Positions 36,943 to 45,798 are shown, numbered from the stretch's first letter. The stretch: DNA of 64,000 bases from Massilia polaris (GCF_012927275.1 NZ_JABBGG010000012.1:1-64000); one strand, 5' to 3'. Numbers and translations: made by a program. Notes: a model not told the origin generated them from the sequence alone.

Positions 36943-37827
36943 TCAGTCGCGCGAATAGATGGCAGCCGACTTCTCGCCCTGCTCCGTTGCGATGCGGGTG
37001 GCGAGGCCCGCGTGCGCACGGTTGGCAAGTTCGCGGCAAGCCTCAGCGTTGATGAAAGGATTCTGCGAGTCCGATTTGGCCGCGCGCTTTTCCATCATGC
37101 CCGACGCGCCGGGATGGGTTGTCAGCAACACGTCGCATTTGAGCGCCGCGATCTTGTCGATGCTGGCTTTGAACAGCTTGGACACATCGGGCGCGCCCTT
37201 GCCGCCCGAATAGCGGTAATCGCCCAGGGAGACCGCCGTCAGGCTATCGGCGTACACGACGTCGAGGCATTTCGCTCCGTCGCAGGACTGCCAGGTCCAT
37301 GAGGTGCTGCCCGGCGTGTGGCCAGGCGTCATGTGCGCGGTGACGGCGATGGCGCCGGCCTTCAGCACCTCGCCATCGGCCACTTCCCTTACCTTCGCGA
37401 CCTTCGGAAAATGGTCCGGCTTCGCTGCGGCGAATTGCGGATCATCCTTGCCGATGGTGCCGTCCTTCAGCACCTGCGCGCCGTGGGCGCTGGTCGCGAC
37501 AATCGCCCCGCTCGCCTTCTGCAGGGCCGCGATTCCGCCAGCATGGTCGATGTGCGCATGGGAATTGAGGATCAGCTTGATGTCCTCGACGCGGAAGCCA
37601 AGCTCCCGGATGTTCTTCTCGATAAACGGCGCGGACTCCGGCACTGCGCCGTCGAGCAGGACGTGGCCTTGCGGGCTGGTGATCAGGATCGCCGACAGTT
37701 CTTTAGTGCCGACATACCAGGTGTTGCCGAACACCTTGAACGGCTGCTGCGGGTCGTTCCATGCGGCCGATGCCGGGCCGCCAATTGCCAATACCGTTGC
37801 CAGTGCCAGGGTCGCCGCTTTTGCCAT
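36943..37827 (-). CDS. Subclass B3 metallo-beta-lactamase
   Basis: 294 residues with signal peptide (MAKAATLALATVLAIGG, cleavage near ASAA-WN). Zinc ligands of the B3 type are all present: NSHAHIDHAGG (H116, H118, D120, H121 in standard numbering), HMTPGHTPGS (H196) and LTTHPGASG (H263). B3 enzymes hydrolyse penicillins, cephalosporins and carbapenems; chromosomal copies are common in Janthinobacterium and Massilia. The start at 37827 rather than 37842 is decided by GGAGG eight bases before it. It converges with the FadD-like gene, six bases apart. Confidence 0.92.
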   Translation of the reverse strand: MAKAATLALATVLAIGGPASAAWNDPQQPFKVFGNTWYVGTKELSAILITSPQGHVLLDGAVPESAPFIEKNIRELGFRVEDIKLILNSHAHIDHAGGIAALQKASGAIVATSAHGAQVLKDGTIGKDDPQFAAAKPDHFPKVAKVREVADGEVLKAGAIAVTAHMTPGHTPGSTSWTWQSCDGAKCLDVVYADSLTAVSLGDYRYSGGKGAPDVSKLFKASIDKIAALKCDVLLTTHPGASGMMEKRAAKSDSQNPFINAEACRELANRAHAGLATRIATEQGEKSAAIYSRD

Positions 37828-37883
37828 CGTTGTTGCCTCCATGCTGTTGAGAAGTGTAAGTTTTCGGCATTATAGACAGAATG

Positions 37884-37930
37884 AAAAAGCCCCCGGGGAC
37901 ATGCTCGCGCAGAGGTCCTACCGGGGGCTC
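37884..37930 (-). terminator. Terminator of ychF
   Basis: AGCCCCCGG (37888-37896) pairs with CCGGGGGCT (37921-37929), and inner GGAC/GTCC arms extend the stem. In the minus-strand transcript the stem is followed by a T-run (plus-strand A-run at 37884-37888). It lies 44 bases after the ychF stop. Confidence 0.85.
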
Positions 37931-37973
37931 AATTTGTTGCAGGATCAACCGCCCTGCAAACTGTTCTGACGAT

Positions 37974-39065
37974 TTATACGTTGAACAGGAAATTCAGAAC
38001 GTCGCCATCCTTGACCACGTATTCCTTGCCTTCAGCGCGCATCTTGCCCGCTTCCTTCGCGCCGGTTTCGCCCTTGAAAGTGATGAAGTCGTCGAACGCG
38101 ATGGTCTGGGCACGGATGAAGCCGCGCTCGAAGTCGGTGTGGATCACGCCGGCTGCTTGCGGGCCGGTGTCGCCGACGTGAATGGTCCATGCGCGCACTT
38201 CCTTCACGCCTGCGGTGAAGTAGGTTTGCAGGCCAAGCAGCTTGAACGCGCCGCGGATCAGGCGGTCGAGGCCTGGCTCGTCCATGCCCATGTCGGCCAG
38301 GAAGGCGTGCTTGTCTTCGTCGTCCAGGTCGGCGATTTCCGCTTCAATCGCAGCGCAGATGGCGACGATCGGCGCGTTCTGGGACTTGGCGTATTCGGTC
38401 AGCTGGTCCAGCAGCGGGTTGTTCTTGAAGCCGGTGTCGGACACGTTGGCCACGTACATCGCAGGCTTGGCGGTAATCAGGCACAGCGGCTTGATGATGG
38501 CCATTTCTTCGTCGCTCAGGCCCATCGCGCGGACTGGCTGCGCGTCGTTCAGTTGCGGCATGATGCGCTCAAGCAGGGACACCAGCTTGGCCGCATCCTT
38601 GTCGCCCGAACGTGCCTTCTTCTGCTCGCGGTGGATTGCTTTCTCGACGGCGGTCATGTCGGCCAGCGCCAGCTCGGTCTGGATGACGGCGATGTCGTCC
38701 AGCGGGCTGACCTTGCCGGAGACGTGGATCACGTTGTCATCTTCGAAGCAGCGCACGACGTTGACGATCGCGTCGGTCTCGCGGATGTGCGCCAGGAACT
38801 GGTTGCCCAGGCCCTCGCCCTGCGACGCGCCGGCCACCAGGCCCGCGATGTCGACGAACTCGACGATGGCGTTGACGATACGTTCAGGCTTGACGATGTC
38901 CGACAGCTGCTTCAGGCGCGGATCCGGCACTTCGACCACGCCGACGTTCGGCTCGATCGTGCAGAACGGATAGTTCTCAGCCGGGATGCCGGCCTTGGTC
39001 AGGGCGTTGAACAGGGTGGACTTGCCGACGTTAGGCAGGCCGACGATGCCGCATTTGAGACTCAT
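37974..39065 (-). CDS. ychF: Redox-regulated ATPase/GTPase YchF (Obg family)
   Basis: A 363-residue P-loop protein. G1 [15 protein letters not shown]3 [19 protein letters not shown] and the C-terminal TGS domain ([19 protein letters not shown]) match YchF/OLA1, which prefers ATP over GTP and binds ribosomes. In relatives it usually lies next to pth; here 4 kb of accessory genes intervene. Confidence 0.96.
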   Translation of the reverse strand: MSLKCGIVGLPNVGKSTLFNALTKAGIPAENYPFCTIEPNVGVVEVPDPRLKQLSDIVKPERIVNAIVEFVDIAGLVAGASQGEGLGNQFLAHIRETDAIVNVVRCFEDDNVIHVSGKVSPLDDIAVIQTELALADMTAVEKAIHREQKKARSGDKDAAKLVSLLERIMPQLNDAQPVRAMGLSDEEMAIIKPLCLITAKPAMYVANVSDTGFKNNPLLDQLTEYAKSQNAPIVAICAAIEAEIADLDDEDKHAFLADMGMDEPGLDRLIRGAFKLLGLQTYFTAGVKEVRAWTIHVGDTGPQAAGVIHTDFERGFIRAQTIAFDDFITFKGETGAKEAGKMRAEGKEYVVKDGDVLNFLFNV

Positions 39066-39196
39066 GGGAAGACTTTCTAATTCGATTGACGGTGGCGATC
39101 CGCGCGCGGATGCGCCTTAACCCCACATTGTAACCCGCGAAGCCGCTGTTAGCCGCAAAAAGCGCGGCGTTAGCAGCTTGACAGCGATCGCGCGAC

Positions 39197-40294
39197 TCAC
39201 ATCGACTTGACCCGAGCGATGTCAGGCTTGGCCGCGAACGCAGCCAGTTCATCACGCAACCGTTGCCCTTCCGACATCGCGATCTTCCAGTTGCGGATGC
39301 GTTCGTCGTGGTTGAGGCCGTAGTACTTGAAGTCCTTGCGGTCAGGCAGCTTGCCCAGTGGAAGTGTGCGCAGGAACTCGCGGGTCGGCGCGACGATGAC
39401 GACATTGTCGAGCCAGCCGCGGTTGGGTCCGCGTGCTGCGCGCCGCCACGGCAAGCTTTTGTCGAGCCAGCCGGGAACGATATGCTCCGTGAAGTGCGGA
39501 TACAGGACCAGCGATCCGTTCACCGAACCGTTTGCCAGCCGCGAGTATGGCAGCGCCAGGTGGTAGTCAATGATGCCGCCATCCCAGTAAGCACCGCCAG
39601 GCGCCCCGGCGATGTCACGCACCGGCTTCATGATCAGCGGCAGGGTTCCGGACGCGAGGAGCGCCGATGCGAGGTTGCCCTTGTCGAGGTGCGAAAAATG
39701 CGTGGTGAACGAATCGAACTTTTCGCGTAGCCAAGGCGAAACGTCGCGGCTGTCGCCCACCACGACGCGCTCCAGCATGTGGGCAAGCCGGTCGCGCGAG
39801 GTGAAGTTGAGCAGCGATGCGGCGGCAAAGCCGCGCATTTCCGCGCGCGGGTGCGCCGGCGAGGCCAAACCGCGCAAGCCGCGTACCGTCAGCATGTTCA
39901 GCCGGTAATGCGGATGATTCAGGATTTCTTCCTCGCGCCCGCCGATAAATTCACGCAGCAAGTTCTGGCAGACGTCGTCGATTTCCTGCTGGGTCGGCTT
40001 GGCCGTGTAGCGCTGGCCGCAGTAGAGGTCGCCGAGTCGTTCAAATGCGCCGACAGGATCGGACTGGCAGGCAGCAGCCATGCGCCAGGCGCCGATGGAC
40101 GATCCGATCAACGTCCGTTCGCGCGGCGCGGACGGCAGCCAGCTGCCGAACATCCATTGGTCCAGCGCCTGGAAAATCAGCCCTTTGGCTCCGCCCGCCG
40201 CCGCCGGGACGACGGCAATATCTTGTGGCTGAAGGCCGTACTTGCTGATGTGCTCAAGGGCGCACGGGCCTGCATGGAAGGAAAGTGCGTTCAT
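39197..40294 (-). CDS. Patatin-like phospholipase
   Basis: A 365-residue patatin-fold hydrolase. The nucleophile elbow is LIGSSIGAWRMAAA (GxSxG, near residue 65), an oxyanion glycine stretch AAAGGAKGLIFQ precedes it, and the dyad aspartate is in WDGGIIDYHLALP. No signal peptide is seen. The substrate lipid is unknown. Its promoter region is cut by the IS605-type element whose left end lies about 15 bases upstream of the start codon. Its leader shares 18 bases with that of the aromatic hydroxylase gene. Confidence 0.88.
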   Translation of the reverse strand: MNALSFHAGPCALEHISKYGLQPQDIAVVPAAAGGAKGLIFQALDQWMFGSWLPSAPRERTLIGSSIGAWRMAAACQSDPVGAFERLGDLYCGQRYTAKPTQQEIDDVCQNLLREFIGGREEEILNHPHYRLNMLTVRGLRGLASPAHPRAEMRGFAAASLLNFTSRDRLAHMLERVVVGDSRDVSPWLREKFDSFTTHFSHLDKGNLASALLASGTLPLIMKPVRDIAGAPGGAYWDGGIIDYHLALPYSRLANGSVNGSLVLYPHFTEHIVPGWLDKSLPWRRAARGPNRGWLDNVVIVAPTREFLRTLPLGKLPDRKDFKYYGLNHDERIRNWKIAMSEGQRLRDELAAFAAKPDIARVKSM

Positions 40295-40309
40295 CAGATT
40301 TGCTCCGAG

Positions 40310-40335
40310 ACACCTCGTCCTTCAGGACGAGGTGT
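40310..40335. repeat. Left-end hairpin of the IS605-type element
   Basis: A perfect 11-bp stem (ACACCTCGTCC, loop TTCA, GGACGAGGTGT). In IS605-type elements such subterminal hairpins are recognised as single strands by TnpA. Confidence 0.75.
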
Positions 40336-40452
40336 AAAAGAAGACGACTGCGAATAGCGCAGCAATTCGGGCGCCGTAAAACGACATGCCGCAGCAGTCG
40401 ATGCCTTGGTTTTAAGAGTGGAACCATGGCCGACGATTGCTGTCGAACCTGG

Positions 40453-41499
40453 ATGAAACTGGTTTACCGCTATCGCGTAAAGTCGCTGACCGGCTTGCTG
40501 AACAAGCAGGCAAGGACAGTCAACTTCGTGTGGAACTACTGCAACGACAGACAGAAGGATGCGCTGCGTTTCGGTCGCCGCTGGCATACCGGTTTTGACC
40601 TGATCAAGCTCACCACGGGGTGCAGCAAGGAGCTTGGCCTTCACTCGGGTACGGTCAACGACGTATGCCAGCAGTACGCCAAGTCGCGCTCCCAGTCGCG
40701 CCGGCCCTACCTTCGCTATCGCGGCAGGAAGTCGCTGGCCTGGGTGCCGTTGAAAGGACGTGAACTGAAACGCGAAGGCAATGCCTTCCGCTTCGCCGGC
40801 AATACCTTCCGCGTCTTCCATTCGCGCGCGCTGCCCGAGGGCAAAATCACCGACGGGACCAACTTCTCGCGCGACCGGCGCGGCAACTGGTTCCTCAATA
40901 TCGTCCTTGACGTACAGGAGCCGCCTGCCCGCTTGCCGGTGCGCGGTGTGGGAATCGACCTTGGCCTGAAAGACTTGGCCACACTGAGCGATGGCAGCCG
41001 CATTGCGGCGCCACACATCTACCGTGCCAGCGAGGCGGCGCTGGCGGTGGCCCAGCGCGCGCGTAAGAAGAAGCGGGGCGCGGCGATCCACGCACGGATT
41101 GCCAATCGCCGCCGCCATTACCTGCACACCTGCACCAGCGCCATCGTCGCTGCGTTCGACTATATCGTGGTTGGAAATATCAATGCAGCGGCGCTCGCCA
41201 GGACCAGCATGGCGAAGTCCGTCTACGATGTCGGCTGGTCGTCCTTCCGAGCACAACTGGCGTACAAGGCTGTTAAGCATGGCGCCTGGTTTGAAGAAGT
41301 GAATGAGAGCTTTACCACCCAGATCTGCTCGGATTGCGGCGCTGTTCCGGATTCCAGGCCGAAAGGTATCGCAGACCTTGGAATAAGGGAATGGTGTTGC
41401 TGTGATTGCGGAGCGGTACATGATCGTGATCTCAATGCTGCGCTAAACATTCTCCGTCGCGGACGTGCGACGCTAGCTGTAGGAATCCCCGACGTTTAG
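40453..41499 (+). CDS. tnpB: TnpB family RNA-guided nuclease homologue (IS605 OrfB)
   Basis: 348 residues from ATG 40453 (MKLVYRYRVKSL); an in-frame ATG at 40426 would add nine residues. The N-terminal wedge/REC part ends near 160. RuvC-I is GIDLGLKDLATLSDG (Asp169), the zinc ribbon is C292-x2-C295 with CCDCG (316-319), and RuvC-III is VHDRDLNAALNIL. The RuvC-II glutamate, usually in a VxxEDL-like strand, is absent: DYIVVGNINAAAL has Gly241 there. Glutamates at 281, 282 and 285 (WFEEVNESFTTQ) may substitute, as in TnpB branches with rearranged catalytic sites. The stop codon lies in the loop of the right-end hairpin. Confidence 0.88.
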   Translation: MKLVYRYRVKSLTGLLNKQARTVNFVWNYCNDRQKDALRFGRRWHTGFDLIKLTTGCSKELGLHSGTVNDVCQQYAKSRSQSRRPYLRYRGRKSLAWVPLKGRELKREGNAFRFAGNTFRVFHSRALPEGKITDGTNFSRDRRGNWFLNIVLDVQEPPARLPVRGVGIDLGLKDLATLSDGSRIAAPHIYRASEAALAVAQRARKKKRGAAIHARIANRRRHYLHTCTSAIVAAFDYIVVGNINAAALARTSMAKSVYDVGWSSFRAQLAYKAVKHGAWFEEVNESFTTQICSDCGAVPDSRPKGIADLGIREWCCCDCGAVHDRDLNAALNILRRGRATLAVGIPDV

Positions 41500-41507
41500 G
41501 TCGGGGA
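41486..41507. repeat. Right-end hairpin of the IS605-type element
   Basis: TCCCCGAC/GTCGGGGA with a six-base loop that contains the tnpB TAG stop. GGACGTCAA follows and ends the element near 41515. The bases after 41515 would be the natural guide if an omega/reRNA is processed from here. Confidence 0.8.
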
Positions 41508-41691
41508 GGACGTCAATCAAGGATTATCGCGGCTGCGGGGAATATCGTCTAGCAAACGGCGCGCCTGCTATCGGTGCTATATTGGCAAACATCCGGCCAT
41601 TCATTCGCCCCGCATGTGCAGCGATCAACCGGTCTTCCAGGCAGCCGGTAACTGTTTTCGGAAGTGGACAACCAACTAAAGGATGTGAAAT

Positions 41692-42672
41692 ATGCGTTTA
41701 CTCTCCAGCACAAGTAAATCCCTCATTTGCGCTTTCGCGGCATCGGTCGTTTCCGTCAGCGCCCTCGCGCAGGGCTGGCCTACCAAGACCGTGACGGTCG
41801 TGGTGCCGTGGCCGCCAGGCGGTCCATCCGACATCGCGGCGCGCCCGCTGTCCAAGAGCCTTACCGAAACCCTGGGCCAGTCGTTCGTCATCGATAACCG
41901 CGCAGGCGGCGGCGGCAACATCGGCACCGCTGCGGTTACCCGCGCCACGCCGGATGGCTACACCCTGCTGATCACGTCGAGCGCGCCGATCGTCATCAAT
42001 CCAAGCCTGTACAAGAAGATGACCTTCGATCCGCTGAAGGACCTGGCGCCGGTGACCAACCTGCTGCGCGTGCCGCTCGTGCTGGTCGCGGGCCCTTCGG
42101 TCCCAGCGAAGAACCTGAAGGAACTGATGGCCTTCATCAAGTCCAAGAACGGCCAGTTCTCCTACGCTTCGTCCGGTAGCGGCACGCCACAGCACCTGAC
42201 CAGCGAATTGTTCGCCAGCGTCACGAAACTGAACATGACCCACGTCCCATACAAGGGTTCTGCGCCAGCGATCGCCGACTTGCTGGGCGGCCACATCCCT
42301 ATCATGTTCGACTCGACCATCGCGATCATGCCGCATATTAAGAGTGGCAAGGTCAGGCCGATCGCAATTTCGAGCGCGCAGCGTTCGCCACTGCTGCCGG
42401 ACGTTCCGACCTTCGCTGAGGCTGGTGTGAGGGGAATCGAATCCTATGCGTGGTACGGCCTGTTCGCACCTGCCAAGACGCCAAAGGATGTGATCGCAAA
42501 GATCAACGCCGAAACCGTCAAGATCATGAAGCAGCCTGAGTTTACGAAAATCCGTGCCGAGACCGGTTCCGATTTCGTCGGCGATACGCCTGAGAACTTC
42601 GGCAAGTTCGTTCATGCCGAAGCTGCTCGCTGGTCCAAGGTGGTGAAGGAAAGCGGCGCAACCGTCGATTAA
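41692..42672 (+). CDS. Tripartite tricarboxylate transporter receptor (Bug/TctC family)
   Basis: 326 residues with signal peptide (cleavage near SALAQ-GW) and the Bug fold: VVVPWPPGGPSDIAARPLS, IDNRAGGGGNIG, TPDGYTLLIT and HVPYKGSAPAIADLLGG. Periplasmic receptors of this family bind carboxylates or aromatic acids. No TctA or TctB gene is nearby, as is common for the expanded Bug families of Burkholderiales. A strong ribosome site (AAGGATGTG) precedes it and a strong terminator follows. Confidence 0.92.
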   Translation: MRLLSSTSKSLICAFAASVVSVSALAQGWPTKTVTVVVPWPPGGPSDIAARPLSKSLTETLGQSFVIDNRAGGGGNIGTAAVTRATPDGYTLLITSSAPIVINPSLYKKMTFDPLKDLAPVTNLLRVPLVLVAGPSVPAKNLKELMAFIKSKNGQFSYASSGSGTPQHLTSELFASVTKLNMTHVPYKGSAPAIADLLGGHIPIMFDSTIAIMPHIKSGKVRPIAISSAQRSPLLPDVPTFAEAGVRGIESYAWYGLFAPAKTPKDVIAKINAETVKIMKQPEFTKIRAETGSDFVGDTPENFGKFVHAEAARWSKVVKESGATVD

Positions 42673-42694
42673 TTCATCAGTTTGCCGGAGGGCC

Positions 42695-42732
42695 AAACGG
42701 GATTGCAGTTCGCTGCAGTCCCGTTTTCTTTT
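42695..42732 (+). terminator. Terminator of the Bug receptor gene
   Basis: ACGGGATTGCAG and CTGCAGTCCCGT pair fully (one G-T wobble) around a TTCG tetraloop (42697-42724), flanked by AA and TT, then TTTTCTTTT. It lies 24 bases after the stop. Confidence 0.92.
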
Positions 42733-42816
42733 GTGCTCGCGAATTACGTTGCGAGCTGTCAAACGGAAACACCACGGCATGGGTAGCATGGATTCTTTCG
42801 TCCCGCCGGAGAAACC

Positions 42817-43056
42817 ATGGTGCTGCGATCCATTGCCATATTGTGCTGGGTGCTGATTGCCCGCGCCGCCATCGCGGCGCCAGTGGACACAGGCACCGAT
42901 ACGTCGCTCGTCATCGACAAGTACCGCCAGCATTTCATGGTCAACCGCGATGGCAGCTACGCCGTCGGATTTCAAACGTATGCAGCCGGCGATCCAGCGG
43001 ATGGTGCGCGATTTGCAGGGGCAGATTATCGTGAAGGGCAGCTAGCCCTACGGTAA
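42817..43056 (+). pseudogene. Truncated secreted protein gene, DUF3857-like start
   Basis: The 79-codon frame opens with a ribosome site (CCGGAG), a signal peptide (MVLRSIAILCWVLIARAAIA-AP) and VIDKYRQHFMVNRDGSYAV, which resembles the start of DUF3857/transglutaminase-type secreted proteins, normally over 600 residues. After about residue 50 similarity stops. A second frame (ending at 43045) reads DFKRMQPAIQRMVRDLQGQI and could be the tail of the same or another gene joined by a deletion. It ends two bases before the pth stop. Family assignment is tentative. Confidence 0.55.
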
Positions 43057-43057
43057 C

Positions 43058-43642
43058 TCACACTGTATGCAACTGCATCGTCGCGATATCGAACTTGCCC
43101 TCAACCGCCAGCGGCAGCACGCGCAGGCTTTTCTCGATCGATTCCTCGATCAGCACTTGCTCTTCCTTGCGCGGGCGGTGCAGCACGAAGTCGGCCACCG
43201 CCTGCTGCGAGCTCAGGCTGCGCGGATGGCCGATGCCGATGCGCAGGCGCCAGTAGTCCTGCGTGCCGAGCGCAGCCGTGATGTCCTTCAGCCCGTTATG
43301 CCCGCCTGACGATCCGCCCTTCTTCATCTTGACCACGCCGGGCGCCAGGTCGAGCTCATCGTGCACGACCAGCACTTCATCCGGGTTGACCTTGTAGAAA
43401 CGCGCCAGGGTGCCGACCGACTGTCCCGAACGGTTCATGAAGGTCTGCGGCTCGAGCAGCCATACTTCCTGCCCTGCAATGGCGGTCTTGGCGACCAGCG
43501 CGTTGAAGCGCGACTCGCGCTGCAGGCGGCAGCCGGGAAGGCTGTTGGCGAGGTTGTCGACCAGCCAGAAGCCCGCGTTGTGGCGGGTCTGTTCATATTC
43601 GGGCCCGGGGTTGCCGAGGCCGACGATCAGGCGAATTGGCAT
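43058..43642 (-). CDS. pth: Peptidyl-tRNA hydrolase
   Basis: 194 residues. Conserved segments are [20 protein letters not shown] with the catalytic histidine, [33 protein letters not shown] and GGHNGLKDI. It frees tRNA from drop-off peptides. The start [10 protein letters not shown] at 43642 is the family N-terminus; longer frames are not conserved. Confidence 0.96.
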   Translation of the reverse strand: MPIRLIVGLGNPGPEYEQTRHNAGFWLVDNLANSLPGCRLQRESRFNALVAKTAIAGQEVWLLEPQTFMNRSGQSVGTLARFYKVNPDEVLVVHDELDLAPGVVKMKKGGSSGGHNGLKDITAALGTQDYWRLRIGIGHPRSLSSQQAVADFVLHRPRKEEQVLIEESIEKSLRVLPLAVEGKFDIATMQLHTV

Positions 43643-43690
43643 GCTGTTCCAAACGGAAAAATCGTTATTATCCGTGAAAACGGACGAAAA

Positions 43691-43722
43691 AAAACCCGCG
43701 CGGCGCTGGGCCCGCGGGTTTT
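43691..43722 (-). terminator. Terminator between rplY and pth
   Basis: AAAACCCGC (43691-43699) pairs with GCGGGTTTT (43714-43722). In the minus-strand transcript the stem is followed by a T-run (plus-strand eight A at 43687-43694), 30 bases after the rplY stop. Confidence 0.8.
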
Positions 43723-43752
43723 CCGGCAAACCGCATTGCTGCGGCGTGCAGA

Positions 43753-44379
43753 TTACTTCTTAGCTTTTGGCTTTTCTTCAGCAGCGACTTCGGTCGTTGC
43801 AGCAGCTTCAGCAGCAACGTGGCCTGCTGGTACAGCTGCGGTAGCGACGGTCTGGTTCGAACCGTGGGTGATCGCGGTCACGCCTTTTGGCAGCGCCAGG
43901 TCAGCTACGTGGATCGAATGGCCGACGTCGATGTTTGCCAGGTCAACATTGATGAACTCTGGCAGGTCAGCTGGCATGCAGGAAATTTCCAGCTCTTGCA
44001 TGACGTGCGACACGGTTGCGCCGTGCAGCTTGACCGCTGGCGATACGTCAGCGTTGATGAAGTGCAGTGCTACTTTCTTGTGCACTTTGGTCGATGCGTC
44101 AACGCGCTGGAAGTCAGCGTGCAGGACCAGTTGCTTGTATGCGTGCATCTGGAAGTCGCGCAGCAGGACTTGCTGGGTCTTGCCGTCGATTTCGAGGTCG
44201 AGGATCGAACCGTGGAACGCTTCTTTCTTCAGCGCGTGCCACATGGCGTTGCCGTCCAGCGAGATCAGTACTGGGGCTTCTGCGCCACCGTAGATGATGC
44301 CTGGGGTCTGGCCAGCAATGCGCAGGCGGCGGCTCGCTCCGGTCCCCTGCAGAGTGCGGTTAAATGCGATAACTTTCAT
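43753..44379 (-). CDS. rplY: 50S ribosomal protein L25/general stress protein Ctc
   Basis: 208 residues, the long L25/CTC form. The N-terminal 5S RNA-binding domain ([31 protein letters not shown]) is followed by the TL5-like C-terminal domain ([20 protein letters not shown]) and a flexible Ala/Glu/Lys tail. The start [12 protein letters not shown] at 44379 was chosen over longer frames. It lies downstream of prs, as usual. Confidence 0.95.
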   Translation of the reverse strand: MKVIAFNRTLQGTGASRRLRIAGQTPGIIYGGAEAPVLISLDGNAMWHALKKEAFHGSILDLEIDGKTQQVLLRDFQMHAYKQLVLHADFQRVDASTKVHKKVALHFINADVSPAVKLHGATVSHVMQELEISCMPADLPEFINVDLANIDVGHSIHVADLALPKGVTAITHGSNQTVATAAVPAGHVAAEAAATTEVAAEEKPKAKK

Positions 44380-44451
44380 GTGAAACTCCAAAAAATGCGG
44401 GGCTTGATTGCCCTGCGTTGTGAGACCTCCCGCGACCAGGAGACCTCGAGA

Positions 44452-44529
44452 ATGGGTGCAGCTTCGCACCCATGAAACCTTGAAACCTTGAAGACACAAC
44501 GGCGCGCTGGCTTTTTCGCCAGCGCGCCG
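44452..44529. promoter_or_regulatory. Two hairpins in the prs-rplY gap
   Basis: ATGGGTGC/GCACCCAT (44452-44473) and CGGCGCGCTGGC/GCCAGCGCGCCG (44500-44529, loop TTTTTC) are perfect stems of 8 and 12 bp. Neither has a T-run after it on the minus strand, so they may be read-through attenuators or RNA stabilisers rather than full terminators. Confidence 0.5.
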
Positions 44530-44557
44530 CATGAAAACAGCTAACTTTTTCTACCGC

Positions 44558-45508
44558 TTAGTCGATGAACAGCGACATCACCGAGTCGCCCTTGCTGATA
44601 CGCTTGAACGTTTCAGCCAGCAGCGGTGCACAGGTCAGCTGGCGGATCTTGGTGCAGGCTTGCGCCGCAGCCGACAGCGGAATCGTGTCAGTCACCACCA
44701 GCTCGTCCAGCGGCGACGCGCTGATGCGGTCGATCGCCGGGCCGGACAGGACCGGGTGCGTGCAGTAAGCGATTACTTTCTTGGCGCCGCGCTCCTTGAG
44801 CACTTCGGCAGCCTTGGTCAGCGTGCCTGCGGTGTCGACCATGTCATCCATGATCACGCAGTTGCGGCCTTCGACTTCACCGATGATGTTCATCACTTCC
44901 GACACGTTCGCCTTCGGACGGCGCTTGTCGATGATGGCCAGGTCGCAGCCGAGGCGCTTCGCCAGCGCACGGGCACGCACCACGCCGCCGACGTCAGGCG
45001 ACACGACCAGCAGGTCGTCGTAGTTGCGCTTTTGCAGGTCGCCCAGCAGGATCGGGGAAGCGTAGATGTTGTCTACAGGAATATCGAAGAAGCCCTGGAT
45101 CTGGTCAGCGTGCAAGTCCATGATCAGGACGCGCTCGACGCCGGCTTCTTCCAGCATGTTGGCAACGACTTTCGCCGAAATCGCCACACGGGCCGAACGC
45201 GGACGGCGGTCCTGGCGGGCGTAGCCGAAGTAAGGGATCGCTGCGGTAATGCGGCCGGCGGAAGCGCGCTTGAGCGCGTCGACCATCAGGATGATTTCCA
45301 TCAGGTTGTCGTTGGTCGGTGCGCAAGTCGATTGCAAAACGAATACGTCTTTGCCGCGGACATTCTCGTTGATCTCGACCATGACTTCGCCGTCCGAAAA
45401 CTTGGACACGACTGCCTTGCCGAGGGGGATGCCGAGATTTTTTACGACTCCTTCTGCCAACGCAGGATTAGCGTTGCCGGTAAAAACCATCAGGTTTTCG
45501 TAAGCCAT
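44558..45508 (-). CDS. prs: Ribose-phosphate pyrophosphokinase
   Basis: A 316-residue PRPP synthase of class I. Signatures: [20 protein letters not shown], the ATP region [31 protein letters not shown], and the PRPP loop [20 protein letters not shown]. It makes PRPP from ribose 5-phosphate and ATP. Confidence 0.97.
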   Translation of the reverse strand: MAYENLMVFTGNANPALAEGVVKNLGIPLGKAVVSKFSDGEVMVEINENVRGKDVFVLQSTCAPTNDNLMEIILMVDALKRASAGRITAAIPYFGYARQDRRPRSARVAISAKVVANMLEEAGVERVLIMDLHADQIQGFFDIPVDNIYASPILLGDLQKRNYDDLLVVSPDVGGVVRARALAKRLGCDLAIIDKRRPKANVSEVMNIIGEVEGRNCVIMDDMVDTAGTLTKAAEVLKERGAKKVIAYCTHPVLSGPAIDRISASPLDELVVTDTIPLSAAAQACTKIRQLTCAPLLAETFKRISKGDSVMSLFID

Positions 45509-45657
45509 GGGAGTCCCAAGAGGTAAGCGTTGAAATCTTGAATGTCGCCGCCCGGATCAGCCGGCCGGCGCTGTGTACTTGGTGACTCGCGAGAGCGAGG
45601 CCACCGACTTCACCTGCTGGACGCTGACTTCGCATCGACAGACCAGGCAAAATTGAA

Positions 45658-45734
45658 TGGCAGGGGAACAAGGATTCGAACCTTGGTATGCTGGAATCAA
45701 AATCCAGTGCCTTAACCAGCTTGGCGATTCCCCT
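45658..45734 (-). tRNA. tRNA-Gln (anticodon TTG)
   Basis: The minus strand gives a full cloverleaf: acceptor AGGGGAA/TTCCCCT, D-arm CGCCAAGCTGGTTAAGGC, anticodon arm CTGGATTTTGATTCCAG with loop TTTTGAT, T-arm AAGGTTCGAATCCTT, discriminator G and encoded CCA. Its position between prs and ispE is conserved in Burkholderiales. Confidence 0.97.
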
Positions 45735-45798
45735 ACGCAACTGACTGCTTGTCGTTACATTCTACGTATTTCACGTCGAATAAAACGCCAAACGAATT

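Larger units (their letters stand above)
40308..41515 (+). mobile_element. TnpB-only IS200/IS605-type element
   Basis: A tnpB gene with no tnpA, bounded by hairpins typical of this group: ACACCTCGTCC/GGACGAGGTGT at the left (40310-40335) and TCCCCGAC/GTCGGGGA at the right (41486-41507), followed by GGACGTCAA, the usual right-end sequence. The exact left boundary is uncertain by several bases. Movement would need a TnpA from elsewhere. The right end overlaps the end of tnpB, where the guide RNA scaffold is normally made. Confidence 0.8.

Noticed and set aside
40295-40452. A TnpA transposase upstream of tnpB
   Set aside because: The gap is too short and carries only the left-end hairpin.
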